NCBI GenBank assembly: GCA_940671915.1
Contig: CALNVZ010003426.1
Location: 49,108,039 to 49,172,038 of the forward strand
Length of the DNA: 64,000 nt
From: Paracentrotus lividus
Lineage: Eukaryota > Echinodermata > Echinoidea > Camarodonta > Echinidae
Direction of reading: 5' to 3'
In this document: positions 32,251 to 44,469 of the stretch, in pieces
Layout: each line of letters starts with the position of its first letter
Position numbering within the stretch: position 1 is the stretch's first letter
Translations under genes and position numbers: made by a program
Notes under the pieces: model-generated
Told to the model about the DNA's origin: nothing
Database searches by the model: none
What the model saw: only the letters and a program-made list of their open reading frames with translations

Positions 32251-34999
32251 AATACAAGTGAAACATTACACGCCGTATAATTAGAACGCGAGAAGCGCTA
32301 TTTACGATTGCCATATAGAGATGTATAAGCCGAATAAAATAATTTAATAAACATAGCGAACACGCTCAGTTGTATTTACAACATATACAAAATGAAATAA
32401 GTAATGATTCAGACAGACCTATATCCAATCCCTACAATATGAAACCGGTCATAATATATGTTAAAGAATATTAAATGTAACATACGTATAGATATTAAAC
32501 AATATATCACGAATAAGAGACGATAGCATTAGATATGACTATAATAATGCATAATAGATGTCCATATCGTAATTTATATAATTTATACAGAAATAATAGA
32601 AATTAGTTTAAAATGAATAATAATGTTAGTTAACTATATATAATTGTATGTTGAATAAATGTAATAAATAAAACTGATAGACTAGACTGAAACTGAAGAT
32701 GAGCATCAAAATGAAATATGATATCCTAAGCAATCAACCCCAAAATGACCCTAATTAGCATGATACACATATTTTTGCAAATAATTGAGCCACAAGCATA
32801 AGAAAAAAAAATTAATTACTTCATTAATGGACAATATACAAGGCATAATCAAAAATAGGAAAAAACCGAATATACTTAAAAGCGAAAGAATACTCACAAT
32901 ATCAATTTTGTACAACAAATATATTCAGTATTCAAACACATCACCACATATAATTCATATTACAACCATAACATAATAAACTATTACACATAGATGAGTG
33001 AATTCTCAATACCTTGGGTTGGATCCCACATTTAAAGTTTACTGTCTTAGGGCACTAATTTAATGTACCCCTGCCCCAGCGCCTAGCTCTTGAAAGCAGC
33101 ATGATCGATGCGGAAATGATGGATGAAATCGCCCGCCCCCCCCCCTTTGGAGAATAGCCGGATGCCGCCCCTGCAACGTCCCTGCGTGGTACGTGCGCTG
33201 CGCACGAATTTTCTAACGAAATCCATCGGAGGAAGTTGCAACGTCGAAGGTACGGCAGTATGTTGACCGCAGTCCGGACCAAAACAAGGTTTTTTGTTTT
33301 ATGAGAAGAGCAGAAAAATTAGAAAAACCAATCAAAAAAAGTTTGAAGAAGAAATGCGGAAAAAAGTGATAGAAAGTTATGTGAAATTCATACTTAAACG
33401 ATGCAAAAATTATGATCGCTATACGAAATTGGCAAAGCAACTGTGATGTCACTAAGATTGCCTAGTTGCCAGTTTTTGTTTTATTGTTTTATGATATAAT
33501 TGTCAGTTTATTCCGTAAGAAAGATATCTGTGGTTCCCTCATAAACTTTAACCCAAGTTATATTGATTTGGCAATATGCTATTGCATCGATTATAAATAT
33601 TGTAAAATCTGAGCATATCCCATCTATAAATACAAAAAACAACATTTTAAGTGGATTTCAGTAGAGAACGAAAGATATTCATAAGTTCGAAAATTTATGA
33701 TAAAATGTTCACTTTTCTCTTTTGAATGTCATACTATGATTAAAATTTCTCATTATATGAATATGCCATAAGATGCTAATACTATATTTCCATCAAATCA
33801 ACTGACAGGGAAAGTTATGAGGAAAATTTATCTGACAAATATAAGTAAAAATTTATCACAAAACGAGAGCTAATGACATCAGCGGTGTTGCAATTTGGAT
33901 ATACCGATTTTTTTTCTTCTTTTTTTTTTTTATGGCAATCGTTAAAAATTCATAACTTTCTACCTAGTATTAGTCTCATTTTCTTCACATTTTGTTGATC
34001 TAGTTGTTTTCTAATTAATTCTTGGCCTTTTTTATAAAGACAACTTATTTTGCGGTCCAGAACTTCCCCTCTAACGCCAAAACTCATGGACAAAATATCA
34101 GTTGCAAGAAAGTAAGATGTCTCTCGGCATTTCCAACTTATATGTTCAATAATGACTGATGCCACATATCTCTATAGTCAATTCTGTTATGTATTAGTGT
34201 ACTTCGTATGCGACTGCTCAATGAGAGACGCAACCACAAAGCTCGTGAATGACAGTAATGCCAAAATATCGTCACCAAGAGAGTCACCTAAGAACGTACG
34301 CCGGAAGTAGATCTGTTCACTCCGATGGTAATAAATATTGTGCGCCTCTTTTATTTTTATTTTCATTTGACTGATGAATTTGTGATTCCCTGTTTATGTC
34401 AGTTTGTAGTAAGGGCGAGTCCCGGTTCAGATAATGGATTATAAACAGATGAAATGACAGAATTAATGGTTCATTCTGCATGTTCTGAAATCCCTAAGCA
34501 TCAACATTATGGTATCTATAACAATTGATTTTCTTTACTATGCCATGCCATCTGAAAAAAACGTCTCTTTGGATAAATAATTATCATGTTCACTGGATCA
34601 CAATAGGTCAAGATACTAATGTCATTATCCGAAAATTAATAATCAATAATATAAACAAAATTACAATGTCATACTATCTTTATCGAATACTACACTATTG
34701 CTATAGATTCTGATCCTCACCTAAAGATATCTGACTCCTCGAAATGAATTTAGACAGGGATGATTGTCATAATTGGGAAATGTGGGAAACAGCCAACCCC
34801 TGATGCTGCCGCTTAAGGGTTAGCATTTTTAATTACTCAAGTCAGGACTTTCTTTCAAACTTTTAACTAAAGATACATTTCAATTTAAGATCACCCTCTT
34901 GAATTGATACACCATTCTCTTTTAATGTATTACCAGCTATATGCAATGTTATAACCAAAATAGAGGAAAAGTTGCACCAGAGAAAGTGCATGTTGAATT

Positions 35000-35444
35000 G
35001 ACATTGTTTTGTGCGATGAGAAAACAGTATGTATCGTCAATCGACTTGTTTAAGTGGCTAATGAAATGCAGAAATCCTTAATATACAGTAATAGATTCGA
35101 AGAAAAAGACCTTGGTCAGATGACAATTACTAGAATCGTGGCTATCTCATAAAACATACCCTTCTATGAAGGCTGATTACTTGTCTATCCTGGCCCATTT
35201 CATATTAAAGCTGGACCACCAGATCCATCGATAGCTAGCTGTAGTGATCGAGACAGAGAGACTGACACTCTATCCAAACAAACACAGAGTGTGATCCTTT
35301 TCATCTTCTTCAGATATTACAAACTTCGCACAATTTCCCATTTAAGAGTTTGAATCAAAACACAACCTTATTTTGGATTGACAAATGAATGTGAATCGGC
35401 AAGGCGATTGATACATCGAAAACGCGTTTTTAAAAATGAACCTA
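35000..35444 (+). pseudogene. Broken duplicate of the Ig-like gene's 5' part
   Basis: Sequence parallel to 39250-39626 can be followed, including GAGAGACTGACACTCTAT and AGATATTACAA, but the frame is destroyed by many small indels. It ends at the N gap. Given its context it is probably an assembly artefact and not a paralogue. It should not be counted as a second gene. Confidence 0.6.
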
Positions 35445-35469
35445 NNNNNNNNNNNNNNNNNNNNNNNNN
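35445..35469. other. Assembly gap, 25 N
   Basis: Same size as the gap at 17277. The sequence on its two sides overlaps by about 4-5 kb (30390-35444 versus 35470-39626), so the true gap length is probably negative. Confidence 0.95.
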
Positions 35470-37259
35470 AGTTATGGTCTGACCTCCCCAAAACAATAAT
35501 TGAATCAACCTCTTTGCATACTTTTAAATGTAAGCTAAAATGTCATTTATTAAAGGGTTGCAAAACACAGGCGGAAAATGACACATGAGCAATAATTGTT
35601 TTTATAGTCCCATAAACATGTATGGTTATCTCAATAGCGATGTATGTTTATAATGCAGTGCCGAGATGCTGTCGTCATTCTACAACAAATTACGACATCA
35701 TCTCGGTACCGCTCACTTTTTCCATTTGCGTATATCAATGTTAATGTATGATTATAATGTAGTGCCGAGATGATGTCGTCATTACACATCATAATAATGA
35801 TTACATCATCCCGGTACGCCTCACTATTACCATTGCGTACAGATAGGTAGTTCAATGTAAAAAAAAAAAAAAATGATATGTTAATGCACATTTTTCAGTT
35901 ACTCCGATTTATATATCTTTGTATTTATTTATTTCTTTATGTATTCTTATACATCATCTTCACAAAGGAGCCTAATGTAACAAGCTTAGCTTTTAACTTA
36001 GGCTCCTTCATATTTCTTTCATATCAATTCTAGTTGTAAACTTAAGAGGAAGAGGGCGCTATCACTCTACGCAAATCAAACGCTGCCATAGACATTTTGT
36101 ATTTTGCACAGTATTTTCACTTTGTTTTCTTGATTATGGCGAGCAACTACCTTTTCAAAGAAATGATCAACTTGAATAATTACAATAAGAGTCTTTTTTT
36201 TTTTCAAAAATAGGAATAACTTACTGCAAAGGGGAAAAAAAGTCCTGTCACTTGTGTCAATTCGAAATCCCTAAATCAAGATCAATTCCTAGTAAATATG
36301 GCAATTTTGCTCTCAAAATAGCTCATACGCCACACATATATCTACTTCCTGGATAACGTCATTAATATAATTAACAGCTTAATTGATCAAGCCGTTTTTA
36401 AAAAGCTTTGGGTAATATCTCACCTTTCCTAGAGATATGGTTAAATTTCCATTCGATTGTGTTAAAAAAAAGTCAGCCTGTCACCTTGAACATTGCTTCC
36501 AACAAACCGAATCTTTTACTCGATGGGTCAATATTTGCGCATTCACAATGCCATATCTCATTGTGTGGACGGCGTCTTCGTCAAGAGTGACTAAGATGGC
36601 ACTATTGATATATAGAATAATTCTTAGGTAAATCAATCTAATGTGAAATAAATTCTGATAACTTAAGCACAATGGATTTATAGGGCTTGCGCAAAAATGT
36701 AATTCCCCAATGCTGGTTCTTTGAAGGCATTCTACCATACTGAAAACTATGATAAAAGTTCAAAGTTATTTATTTCAGGTCCATAGAGAAATTAGCTGTC
36801 GTAACGGCATCGATCTGACCAGTATCATTGTTAAGCCACTAGGGAAGGTTTCTTAGGTCGAGTTTTTGTACAGCAAGTATATATGCATGCAGTTTGTCAA
36901 ATCGGTCGCTTTCTCCGACGTTATGACGCGGGTTATTGTTGACAATTTAATGTAAGAACCGTTATAATTTTCTGCGCCGCTCAGTTTATTTCCACTAAAC
37001 TCATGAAAATGTATGTTGGCGTTTCCCCTCCTCAAATAATGGAGCGCGTCTTTATGTTAAGAATTTAATGTCATACTCGTTAGGTTTACATTTCACGTGA
37101 GTAGAATTGATATGCTTTCTTATGCTACTGATGTCATTCGTTTCTTAATTGATTACAATAATGTATAGTTTTGAAATGACGATATAATTGTTGTTCTTAT
37201 TATTGTTTGATTGGAATATGTAAATAAACTGAACTGAACTGAACTGAACTGAACTGAAG
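35470..37259 (+). mobile_element. LINE 3' end with (CTGAA)n tail
   Basis: It opens with LWSDLPKTIIESTSLHTFKC, KLKCHLLKG, matching the WN-x-LP and FK-x-x-LK end of LINE reverse transcriptases. A 3' UTR follows, interrupted by the C-family element 36024-37110, then AATAAACTGAACTGAACTGA at 37218-37259. A pentamer tail after AATAAA is typical of CR1/L2-like elements. The 3' UTR contains tandem TGCAGTGCCGAGATGCTGTC words (35655, 35755). Confidence 0.65.
36024..37110. mobile_element. TCAATTCTA element (C family), copy 4
   Basis: TCAATTCTAGT at 36024 and GAGTAGAATTGA ending at 37110, with TA on both sides, inserted in a LINE 3' UTR. Same interior as copy 1 but inflated by many one- and two-base insertions, suggesting low base accuracy here too. 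Confidence 0.7.
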
Positions 37260-37262
37260 ATG

Positions 37263-39270
37263 TGCATCAAAATGATTGATTATCCAGCAACACCCAATGA
37301 TATTGCATTAAACCTATTTTTGCAATATTGAAGCCACGCTAGAAAAAAAATTATCTTCTTTGGCATCATCGGCTTCAAAATGGCCGATCTTATGGACAAG
37401 TCTCCATTCATTTTGTACACAAATTTTCAGATTTTCCCCATTTTCATTTCCCTCTTTCCTGTAAGGTTGATTCTCTCCTTGGGTTGGATTCCCCTTTAAG
37501 ATTTACTGTCTTTAGGCCTATAATTACCCCCTCCCCAGCGCCTAGCTCTGAAAGCAGCAGATCGAGGGAAATGTGGATGAAATCCCCCCCCCCCCCCCTA
37601 TTGGAGAATGCCGGATCCGCACCTGCAACGTCCCTGCGTGGTACGTGCGCTGCACGAATTTTCTACGAAATCCATCGGAGGAGTTGCACGTCGAAGGTAC
37701 GGCGAGTTGTGACCGCAGTCCGGACCAAAAACAAGGTGTTTTATCAAGAGCAGAAAAATTAGAAAAACACATCAAAAAAAGTTTGAAGAAAATCGGAAAA
37801 AATGATAGAAAGTTATGAATATCTTAACGATGCAAAAATTATGATCGCTATACGAAATTGGCAACAGCTGTGATGTCATAGATGCACTAGTTGCCATGCT
37901 TGTTTTATATTGTTTTATGATAAATTTTCAGTTTATTCGTTAAGAAAGTACTGTTTCCCTCATAACTTTACCCAAGTTATATTGATGGCAATATGCTATT
38001 GCATCGATATAAATATTGTAAAATCAGCATCCCATCTATAAATACAAAAAACAAACATTTTAAGTAGGATTTCAGTATGGAAAGAAGATATTCATGAATG
38101 TTGAAATTTATGTAAAATGTCACTTTTCTTTTGATATGTCATTACTATGATTACAATTTCTCATTATATGAAATGCATAGATGCAATAATATATTTCCAT
38201 CAATTCAACTGAGGGAAAGTTATGAGGAAAATTTATCTTGACAAATAAAGTAAAAATTTATCACAAAACGAGAGCATAATGACATCACAGGTGTTGCCAA
38301 TTTGGTATAGCGATTTTTTTTTTCTTTTTTTTTTTTTTTGCATCGTTAAGAAATTCATAACTTTCTTAGTATTAGTCCGATTTTCTTCACATTTTGTTGA
38401 TCTGTTTTTCTAATTAATTTGCTTTTTATAAAGACAACTTATTTTGGGTCCAGACTTCCCCTCTAAGCCAAAACTCATGGCAAAATATCAGTTGCAAGAA
38501 AAAGTTAAAATGTATTAGGCATTTCCACTTATTGTTCTAAATAATACTGATGAATATCCTATATAATACTGTTATTGTTATTAGTGTACTCCGATGCGCA
38601 TGAGGATGAGGCACCCAAAGCTGATGACAGAATGCCAAATACGTCACCAAGAGAGTCTAAGAAGTCGCCGAAAGTAGACGTTCACCCGAAGGTAATAAAA
38701 TATGTGGCCTTTATTTTATTTTCATTGACTGATGAATTTTTGTGATTCCTGTTATGTCAGTTTGTGAAGGGCAGTCCCGTTCAGATAATGGATTATAAAC
38801 AGATAAATGACAAATAATGTTCATTCTGCATGTTCTGAAATCCTTCAAAATGATTATACAATGATTTTCTTTTGCATGCATCTGAAAAAAAAATCTCTTT
38901 TGGATATTTATCATGTTCATGGACTGGTCAAGAAATGTCTTCCGAAAATTATATCATATATAAACAAAATTAACAAAAAAATGTCATAACTTTCTTATAT
39001 CGTACCCTATTGCTATAATTCTTCCACCAAAGTATCTGACTCGATCGGATGCAGGGTGATTTCATAATGGGAAAATGTGGGAAACAGCCAACCCCCTTGC
39101 CCTGGTAGCATTTTTAATCTCGAGTCAGAGACTTCTTCAAACTTTTACTAGTCTTTCATTTAAGATCACCCTCTTGAATTTGTCACCATTCTCTTTTAAG
39201 TTTCCAGCTAATATGTCAATGTTTAACCAAAATGAGGAAAAAGTTGCAGAAAGTGGCATGTTGAATTGAC
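37263..39270. other. Upstream region of the Ig-like gene, no other gene seen
   Basis: Contains the G/C repeat block shared with 13343 (37620-37715), C-runs and a poly-T tract at 38313-38340. Words such as GAGAGCATAATGACATCACA occur; no promoter element could be assigned with confidence. The whole stretch is mirrored, with errors, at 33000-35000. Confidence 0.4.
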
Positions 39271-39315
39271 TTTGTTTTTGTGCGTGGAACATGTACTCAT
39301 CGATTGTTTGGGTTG

Positions 39316-40275
39316 ATGGATCCTTTATTACAGTTTAAAAGTCGAGAAAAGATTGGTCGAAATACTAGAATCGTGGCTATCTTAAACATACTTCTTGAGG
39401 CTGTTCTTGTCCTGGCCATCATATTAGCTGGAACCCCAGTCCTCGTAGCTGGTAGTGTCGACGACCCAGAGAGACTGACACTCTATGCAAACAAACCAGG
39501 TGTGATTCCTTTCCATCTCTCAGATATTACAACTTCGCCATATTTCACCATTAGGTTTGAATCAAAACAACAACCTTTTTGGGTGAACGGAAGGGTTGTC
39601 ATCGACGGTTTTAAAGAACTAACTCAATATCGCAGATTCACGACGTCAGTAACGCAGTTGGCCAGAGGTATATGTGTTAACTTGCATATTGATAGAGTTG
39701 ATACTGTAGATGAAGATGTTTATGTAATAGCATTGATTTTACACAATGATCGGCGCTTTTATCACAAAACTATAAGAAAGCAGGTTGCGGTACAAGCCTC
39801 TCCTGGGCCCGCAAAATGTTTCATAACTTCGAATGAAAGTAATGGTTCTCGACCTGTTGTACACTGCGAGGCTATATCTGGGGGTGTTGGAACCACGCTT
39901 ACCTGCTACCAGAACAAACATAAGATTAGTGCCAGGGGTGTCATTAGAGTAAATGGTCTCAAAACTAGGGGAGCATTCTTGCTACATGATAAGAGTCACT
40001 TCTCTTGCTGCTCACATGATATTAGTGTAAATGTTAGTGAAGTAATGTGTAATGACTTTAAGTGGCCAACGAGAAGCGAAGACTTGGTCGAGAGTCATGT
40101 CAATGTTACTAATGTAACCGGACCAATTGAAAATACTATTGCAACTACTACTAGGCCATCTAACATGTCTGAGGCGCAGTATATAGAAACCGATTCCGAG
40201 AGTTGCAAGAAATGTACACGTTCTACTTGGCTTCCTTTGTTCCTGGTGGTTTGCTGGGTCATTTTGGTCATTTAG
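39316..40275 (+). CDS. Ig-like, probably GPI-anchored cell-surface protein
   Basis: Single-exon gene of 319 codons. I start at the first ATG (MDPLLQF) because the frame upstream has no other ATG before a stop at 39262. Residues 1-18 are basic, 19-45 a hydrophobic signal peptide or anchor (VLVLAIILAG). The first domain (about 46-160) has LHIDRVDTVDEDVYVIAL, which follows the Ig F-strand pattern but lacks its cysteine. The second (about 165-265) has Cys pairs in VVHCEAIS and HFSCCSHD and looks Ig C-type. Six N-glycosylation sequons are present. After a Ser/Thr stalk, the protein ends in CKKCTRSTWLPLFLVVCWVI with no cytoplasmic tail, as in GPI-anchor signals. Role: likely surface recognition or adhesion; specific function unknown. 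Not recognised as a named gene. Confidence 0.7.
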   Translation: MDPLLQFKSREKIGRNTRIVAILNILLEAVLVLAIILAGTPVLVAGSVDDPERLTLYANKPGVIPFHLSDITTSPYFTIRFESKQQPFWVNGRVVIDGFKELTQYRRFTTSVTQLARGICVNLHIDRVDTVDEDVYVIALILHNDRRFYHKTIRKQVAVQASPGPAKCFITSNESNGSRPVVHCEAISGGVGTTLTCYQNKHKISARGVIRVNGLKTRGAFLLHDKSHFSCCSHDISVNVSEVMCNDFKWPTRSEDLVESHVNVTNVTGPIENTIATTTRPSNMSEAQYIETDSESCKKCTRSTWLPLFLVVCWVILVI

Positions 40276-41000
40276 TAGATGTTATTGCAGCACACTAACA
40301 AATTCAGTAGTTTAGGCATCAAATTTGGAAAACGATATAATCTAGGGAGAGTTTCATGAAAGGACAGGTCAAATATTTTATAACAAGTCCTGTTTTATCC
40401 TTGAGTTCCATAGTAACAATGCCTCTCGGTCAATGAAAGGGCAGTTCCTTATAAAGTGTCAATTCAGGGGCGAAAATTTCAAACTCTTGTGAATATGTGA
40501 ACCCCTTATTGCATTGATTTCTTTTAAAGCCAATACCTAGAACTTTCTAAATTTGTAACTGCCAAATCAATATCACCAAGGTCAAGGTCACCACGCCCTA
40601 GTTTATCAAGGCATCAATGAAATTCTAGATTTTTCTTACATCAGGGGTATTAGATATTTATCTCATTCCTACTTCATAGTGGATGACTGCATGATACCCA
40701 ACTCTTTGTGCATACAATGATAATTTAAAATGTGATGATTGGTCTGTAATTTACGTCCGTCACGAAAAAACACTATTTTTCAGTACTGTAGAAAGCCAAA
40801 GTACTCAGCAATTGCCACAATGCCAATTTATAGCCCGCTTCTCTTTGCGTTCAAAATGTTTGGTAGGATTACTGCATGCTTAGGTGTTATGTTAGGTTTT
40901 ACTACATGTACGTATTATGTAGGCTTATTGATGCTTTATGAATAATGTTTGTTTTCTGTTTTAAAAACAATGAAAATAACATTTATTTGGCCGAATGTAA
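40276..41000. other. 3' flank of the Ig-like gene, no gene seen
   Basis: A/T-rich, no further coding sequence. AATAATGTTTGTTTTC near 40940 is the nearest weak polyadenylation-like context; no canonical AATAAA directly follows the stop. Confidence 0.4.
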
Positions 41001-41430
41001 ATCCATCGATAGATTTCCCCTTCACATTTGATTTCTTTTGTTTTGTTTTCCAAATGTTGACATATTTTAGTTCATATTTTCTTTTATCTTTACTTATTGT
41101 GAACTTAATTCCCAAAGTAGTACAATATTGTAGCTCTGTTTCTTATTCTTTTTTTTTTTTCTTTTTTTAGCTTATAATATAATATAATAATATTTTAATA
41201 ATAATAATTACTTTTTCTTTACTCTCCAATTTTGACAATTTCTGCTTTGCCAGTGGGTCCTGCATAAAATGATTGTGTATACCCTTCTCTATAGTTCTCA
41301 AGTATCAGTATATACCGTTTGTGCTTATTCGTCAATATACCATTCTTATTAAATTGTTTAATTATAAATAAGATGATTTCAATAAGAGCTCACATAATTA
41401 AAGAATAAAGATCATTCCATAATGGTAATA
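41001..41430 (+). repeat. Repeat shared with 45707-46290
   Basis: CATCGATAGATTTCCCCTTC, ATTTTAGTTCATATTTTCTT, AATTCCCAAAGTAGTACAAT and GATGATTTCAAT occur here once. They occur again at 45868-46290, whose first ~160 bp is also tandemly duplicated at 45707. Non-coding; may mark a segmental duplication around the LINE block. Confidence 0.7.
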
Positions 41431-41538
41431 ATAATACTAATCATTTATATATATATTCCATCAATCATTTTAAAATATGTCTTCATGTATATAGGCCTCC
41501 ATGTACCCCGGTATATACATTTCAATCTCGATTTAAAT

Positions 41539-41540
<2 letters not shown>

Positions 41541-41572
<32 letters not shown>
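41541..41572 (+). repeat. (AAT)n microsatellite
   Basis: About ten AAT units. Confidence 0.95.
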
Positions 41573-41573
<1 letters not shown>

Positions 41574-42645
41574 CATACGATATTGCAATGTAAAACACAG
41601 AGGACGAGTAAGGACAGGCAGTTTCTATCAATTTTATTATGTTCAATTCAATATAAAAAAGAATAATTGTAGCGGTATAAATGTATATACATGTATATAT
41701 TATGGAAGTAGAATTAGTCCAACATACAATTTCACTACACAAGTGCATTTATATTGACTCCTGTGTAATATGCATAGTTTATAAACTCAACACCCCAATG
41801 TTTGTTGAGCCGTTAATTGTTTAGGATAAGAAAAGATAACCGATCGACGCAATGTCTAAAATAAGAAACTTATTGTGTGTCGAATATATACTCCTTGTAA
41901 GCAAGAATATTGTTATAGCACAAGACACTCTGAGAAGAAACATATAGTGAGAAAGAGAGAGCAGTTTCCTGAATTAATGATTTGCTGTTGTTACTAGGGT
42001 CCTAACAGTTGGTAAGTCCATTAAATTGTTATTTCTCTTTAGTATAGGCCTATGATATTTGTCTTATTGATATTCAATTGATTATAAATAGTTGTATTAA
42101 TGGAATAATTTCTTAGTAGATTGTTGTACATTGTATAATCATTAAATGTGTACATGATAAACTCTGTGATAGTATAGTTACATTTATTAAGTATTTCACA
42201 AGTAGTTGTTTATAATGCTCATTGTATATTTATGTTCTTTGATATGATAGAATAAGACAATCGTTTGGAGTTTAGGATATATCATTCATTATAGTTTTGT
42301 ATGAGTAGGAGACAATAGTTTACCTATTTCGTTTGCTTTGGGATTGATTGGTATTTAAGAATTGAATTTGAATTGAATTGAACTTTATTCACCACTTTCA
42401 TAAAAAACATTCATAAAAACATACAAATCAAGAAATATAAAATATTTCATACAAAGTATAATATTACATATGCGTGAGAACATTTATAAGAATAGTGGAA
42501 GGATCATCGAGAAGTCAAATAGAACTTATAAATTGATGATCCTGAAATTACATAATTTAAAACAAAACAAGACGATAAACTAAATACAACTGGGGGAATC
42601 TAGTACAAAGTATAACATAAGTATAATTGATTATATATATATATA

Positions 42646-44404
42646 TGTGATGGTCACGTCGAAAGGAGAGACTACTCGCGATTTTTGAAATCCATTTTTA
42701 TTGATATTATTGATCTCTGATTCATTGCCTTGAATTTGATTATAACCCGACTGTAAAGAGTAATAGAAAGTGGAGATATTAGCCTCTGAACGCGAGGAGA
42801 ATTGTGCTCTTAGAAATCAAAATCAAGAGAAAAACGTCTGCGAAGTTTGACTTCCGTTTGACTCCGAGCCAGAAAAATAAGACCATTTTGTTCACCGCTC
42901 TACTCGCCGAAATGCCCTAGCAACCACTTGTTACAAAGGTGAAACGATTGACCAATGAGGAGGCTGCATTCAGGTATACAGAGAAACAATACTCGTCCGT
43001 CACGCATGATCGAGGCAAACGCAGCAAGCGATGTTGTCTAAATAACATTCAATCTTCTCAAAAAAAGAAACTAAATTTGGTTAGTTGTTTATAACTTCGT
43101 CAAATAAATAAAAACGTCATGTTCTTTCTAATTGTTTAGAAAAAGTCCGCTCTTTTAAGAAAAGTGTTTACCAATCCTGGCGCTAAATCAGTTAGAAACA
43201 AAACTAGTTTAAAACCTTTTGGGGGTTTTTATTCCGATGTTTTGCGTGCGTTCTTTGAATGTCAATCGCGTATACTCTTACTCATTATAAAGCGAGTCTT
43301 TTGATCTGAACTCTGTTGGAAATTTCGAACATAATATGGTCTATAAACTAAATTATTCTTGTACAGGGGTTATGCATTTTGTTTATATTCTTTGAATAAG
43401 TATATGATAGAGATAAGCCTCCAAAAATGTTTTAACTTGAGAAATATTTGCGCCTCACCAATGTATTTAGAATTTCTCTGATCACGTTTTATAAGTGGCT
43501 AGGTTAGCTTAAGACAATGAAATAAAAAAGTAAATGATTTGCTCGATCTCGTCTTTTATTGATCAAACCTGTTACCAGTAATAAGAAGATATTAATAATT
43601 TTTAGAAATGAATTATTTTAAGAGTAATCGAATTTTGTTTCGTCGTGTTTAGTAAAACGCTACTTTCTTAAACACGTTACTTTGTAAAATAAACTGCAGA
43701 AGACTTTAACCTAAATACTTGTATCAGAAGTATTATCACGTCACCTCTTTTGTATGCTCTATGTTTCCCTGATGGAACCAAATTTGTTAATAGGGAGGTT
43801 TTAATTTCCATCAGGACAACAGATATCGCGGCCCTTAAAAATAAATGCTGAAATCAACATTCATTTGATCCAGATAGCTAAGTCAAGCATAAGTAGCTTT
43901 TCCCACATAACCCCCCCCCTCTCCCCACCCGATTGTTAGATTTGACATTCGTTTGCGTGCTCCGCTATCCGGATGAAAACAGCTTTATTCACAGCAGGTT
44001 GTGGCATCGCACGCAAAATTTCTGAGTGCAGCTAAAGAGAGTTTAGTTCGCTATTCGCTCACAAAAACGAAACACAAAATCCAGTTGAAATCACACAATC
44101 ACATGACAAAGCCATGCGTTGCTAAGGGCGGAGCTAAACGGAGAGGGAAATGAGCTGGACGTTCGCTTGTATGACCGGGAAAAAAAAAATTATTGACCGA
44201 AAAAAACACTCGCCGAAAAACTGCTTTTTTACCACTTTCCCGTTACCATTTTCACTCATTTTTTTAACAGAGCAAAGATGAAGCATGGTAGACCAGAAAA
44301 TCAACAAAAAAAATTTCCTCAAAATTTTGACTTTTTTATTAGTTTGTCGATTTACTCGTCTTTTGATCTGCGACTTCTCTCTCATTTCGACAAGACGTAT
44401 CACA
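42646..44404 (-). mobile_element. 1.7-kb TIR element (E family), copy 2
   Basis: TGTGATGGTCACGTCGAAAG at 42646 and TTTCGACAAGACGTATCACA ending at 44404, TA on both sides. Full-length match in opposite orientation to 21321-23045, including the CCCTGATGGAACCAAATTTG block. Inserted in a LINE 3' UTR. Together the copies prove element boundaries independent of the DIRS context. Confidence 0.85.
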
Positions 44405-44469
44405 TATATATATCATTTTACACATTCTGCATTAAGTGGATTTTTAGATGTCTTTTAAAAGTTTGTAGA

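Larger units (their letters stand above)
30390..35444. other. Error-rich duplicate of 35470-39626 ending at the gap
   Basis: The order of landmarks is the same in both: LINE end (30390/35470), C-family block (31750/36410), (CTGAA) tail (32680/37230), TTGGGTTGGAT (33015/37477), G/C repeat block (33170/37620), poly-T (33905/38315) and the start of the Ig-like gene (35020/39281). This copy has frequent single-base insertions and is longer. It is best read as an uncorrected long-read extension of the left contig overlapping the right contig. Confidence 0.7.

Noticed and set aside
35000..35444. Second, paralogous Ig-like gene
   Set aside because: Frame destroyed by small indels and located at a contig end that duplicates the next contig; an assembly artefact is more likely.
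39280..39315. Upstream GTG start for the Ig-like gene
   Set aside because: GTG initiation is not expected in an animal nuclear gene; the first ATG is at 39316.
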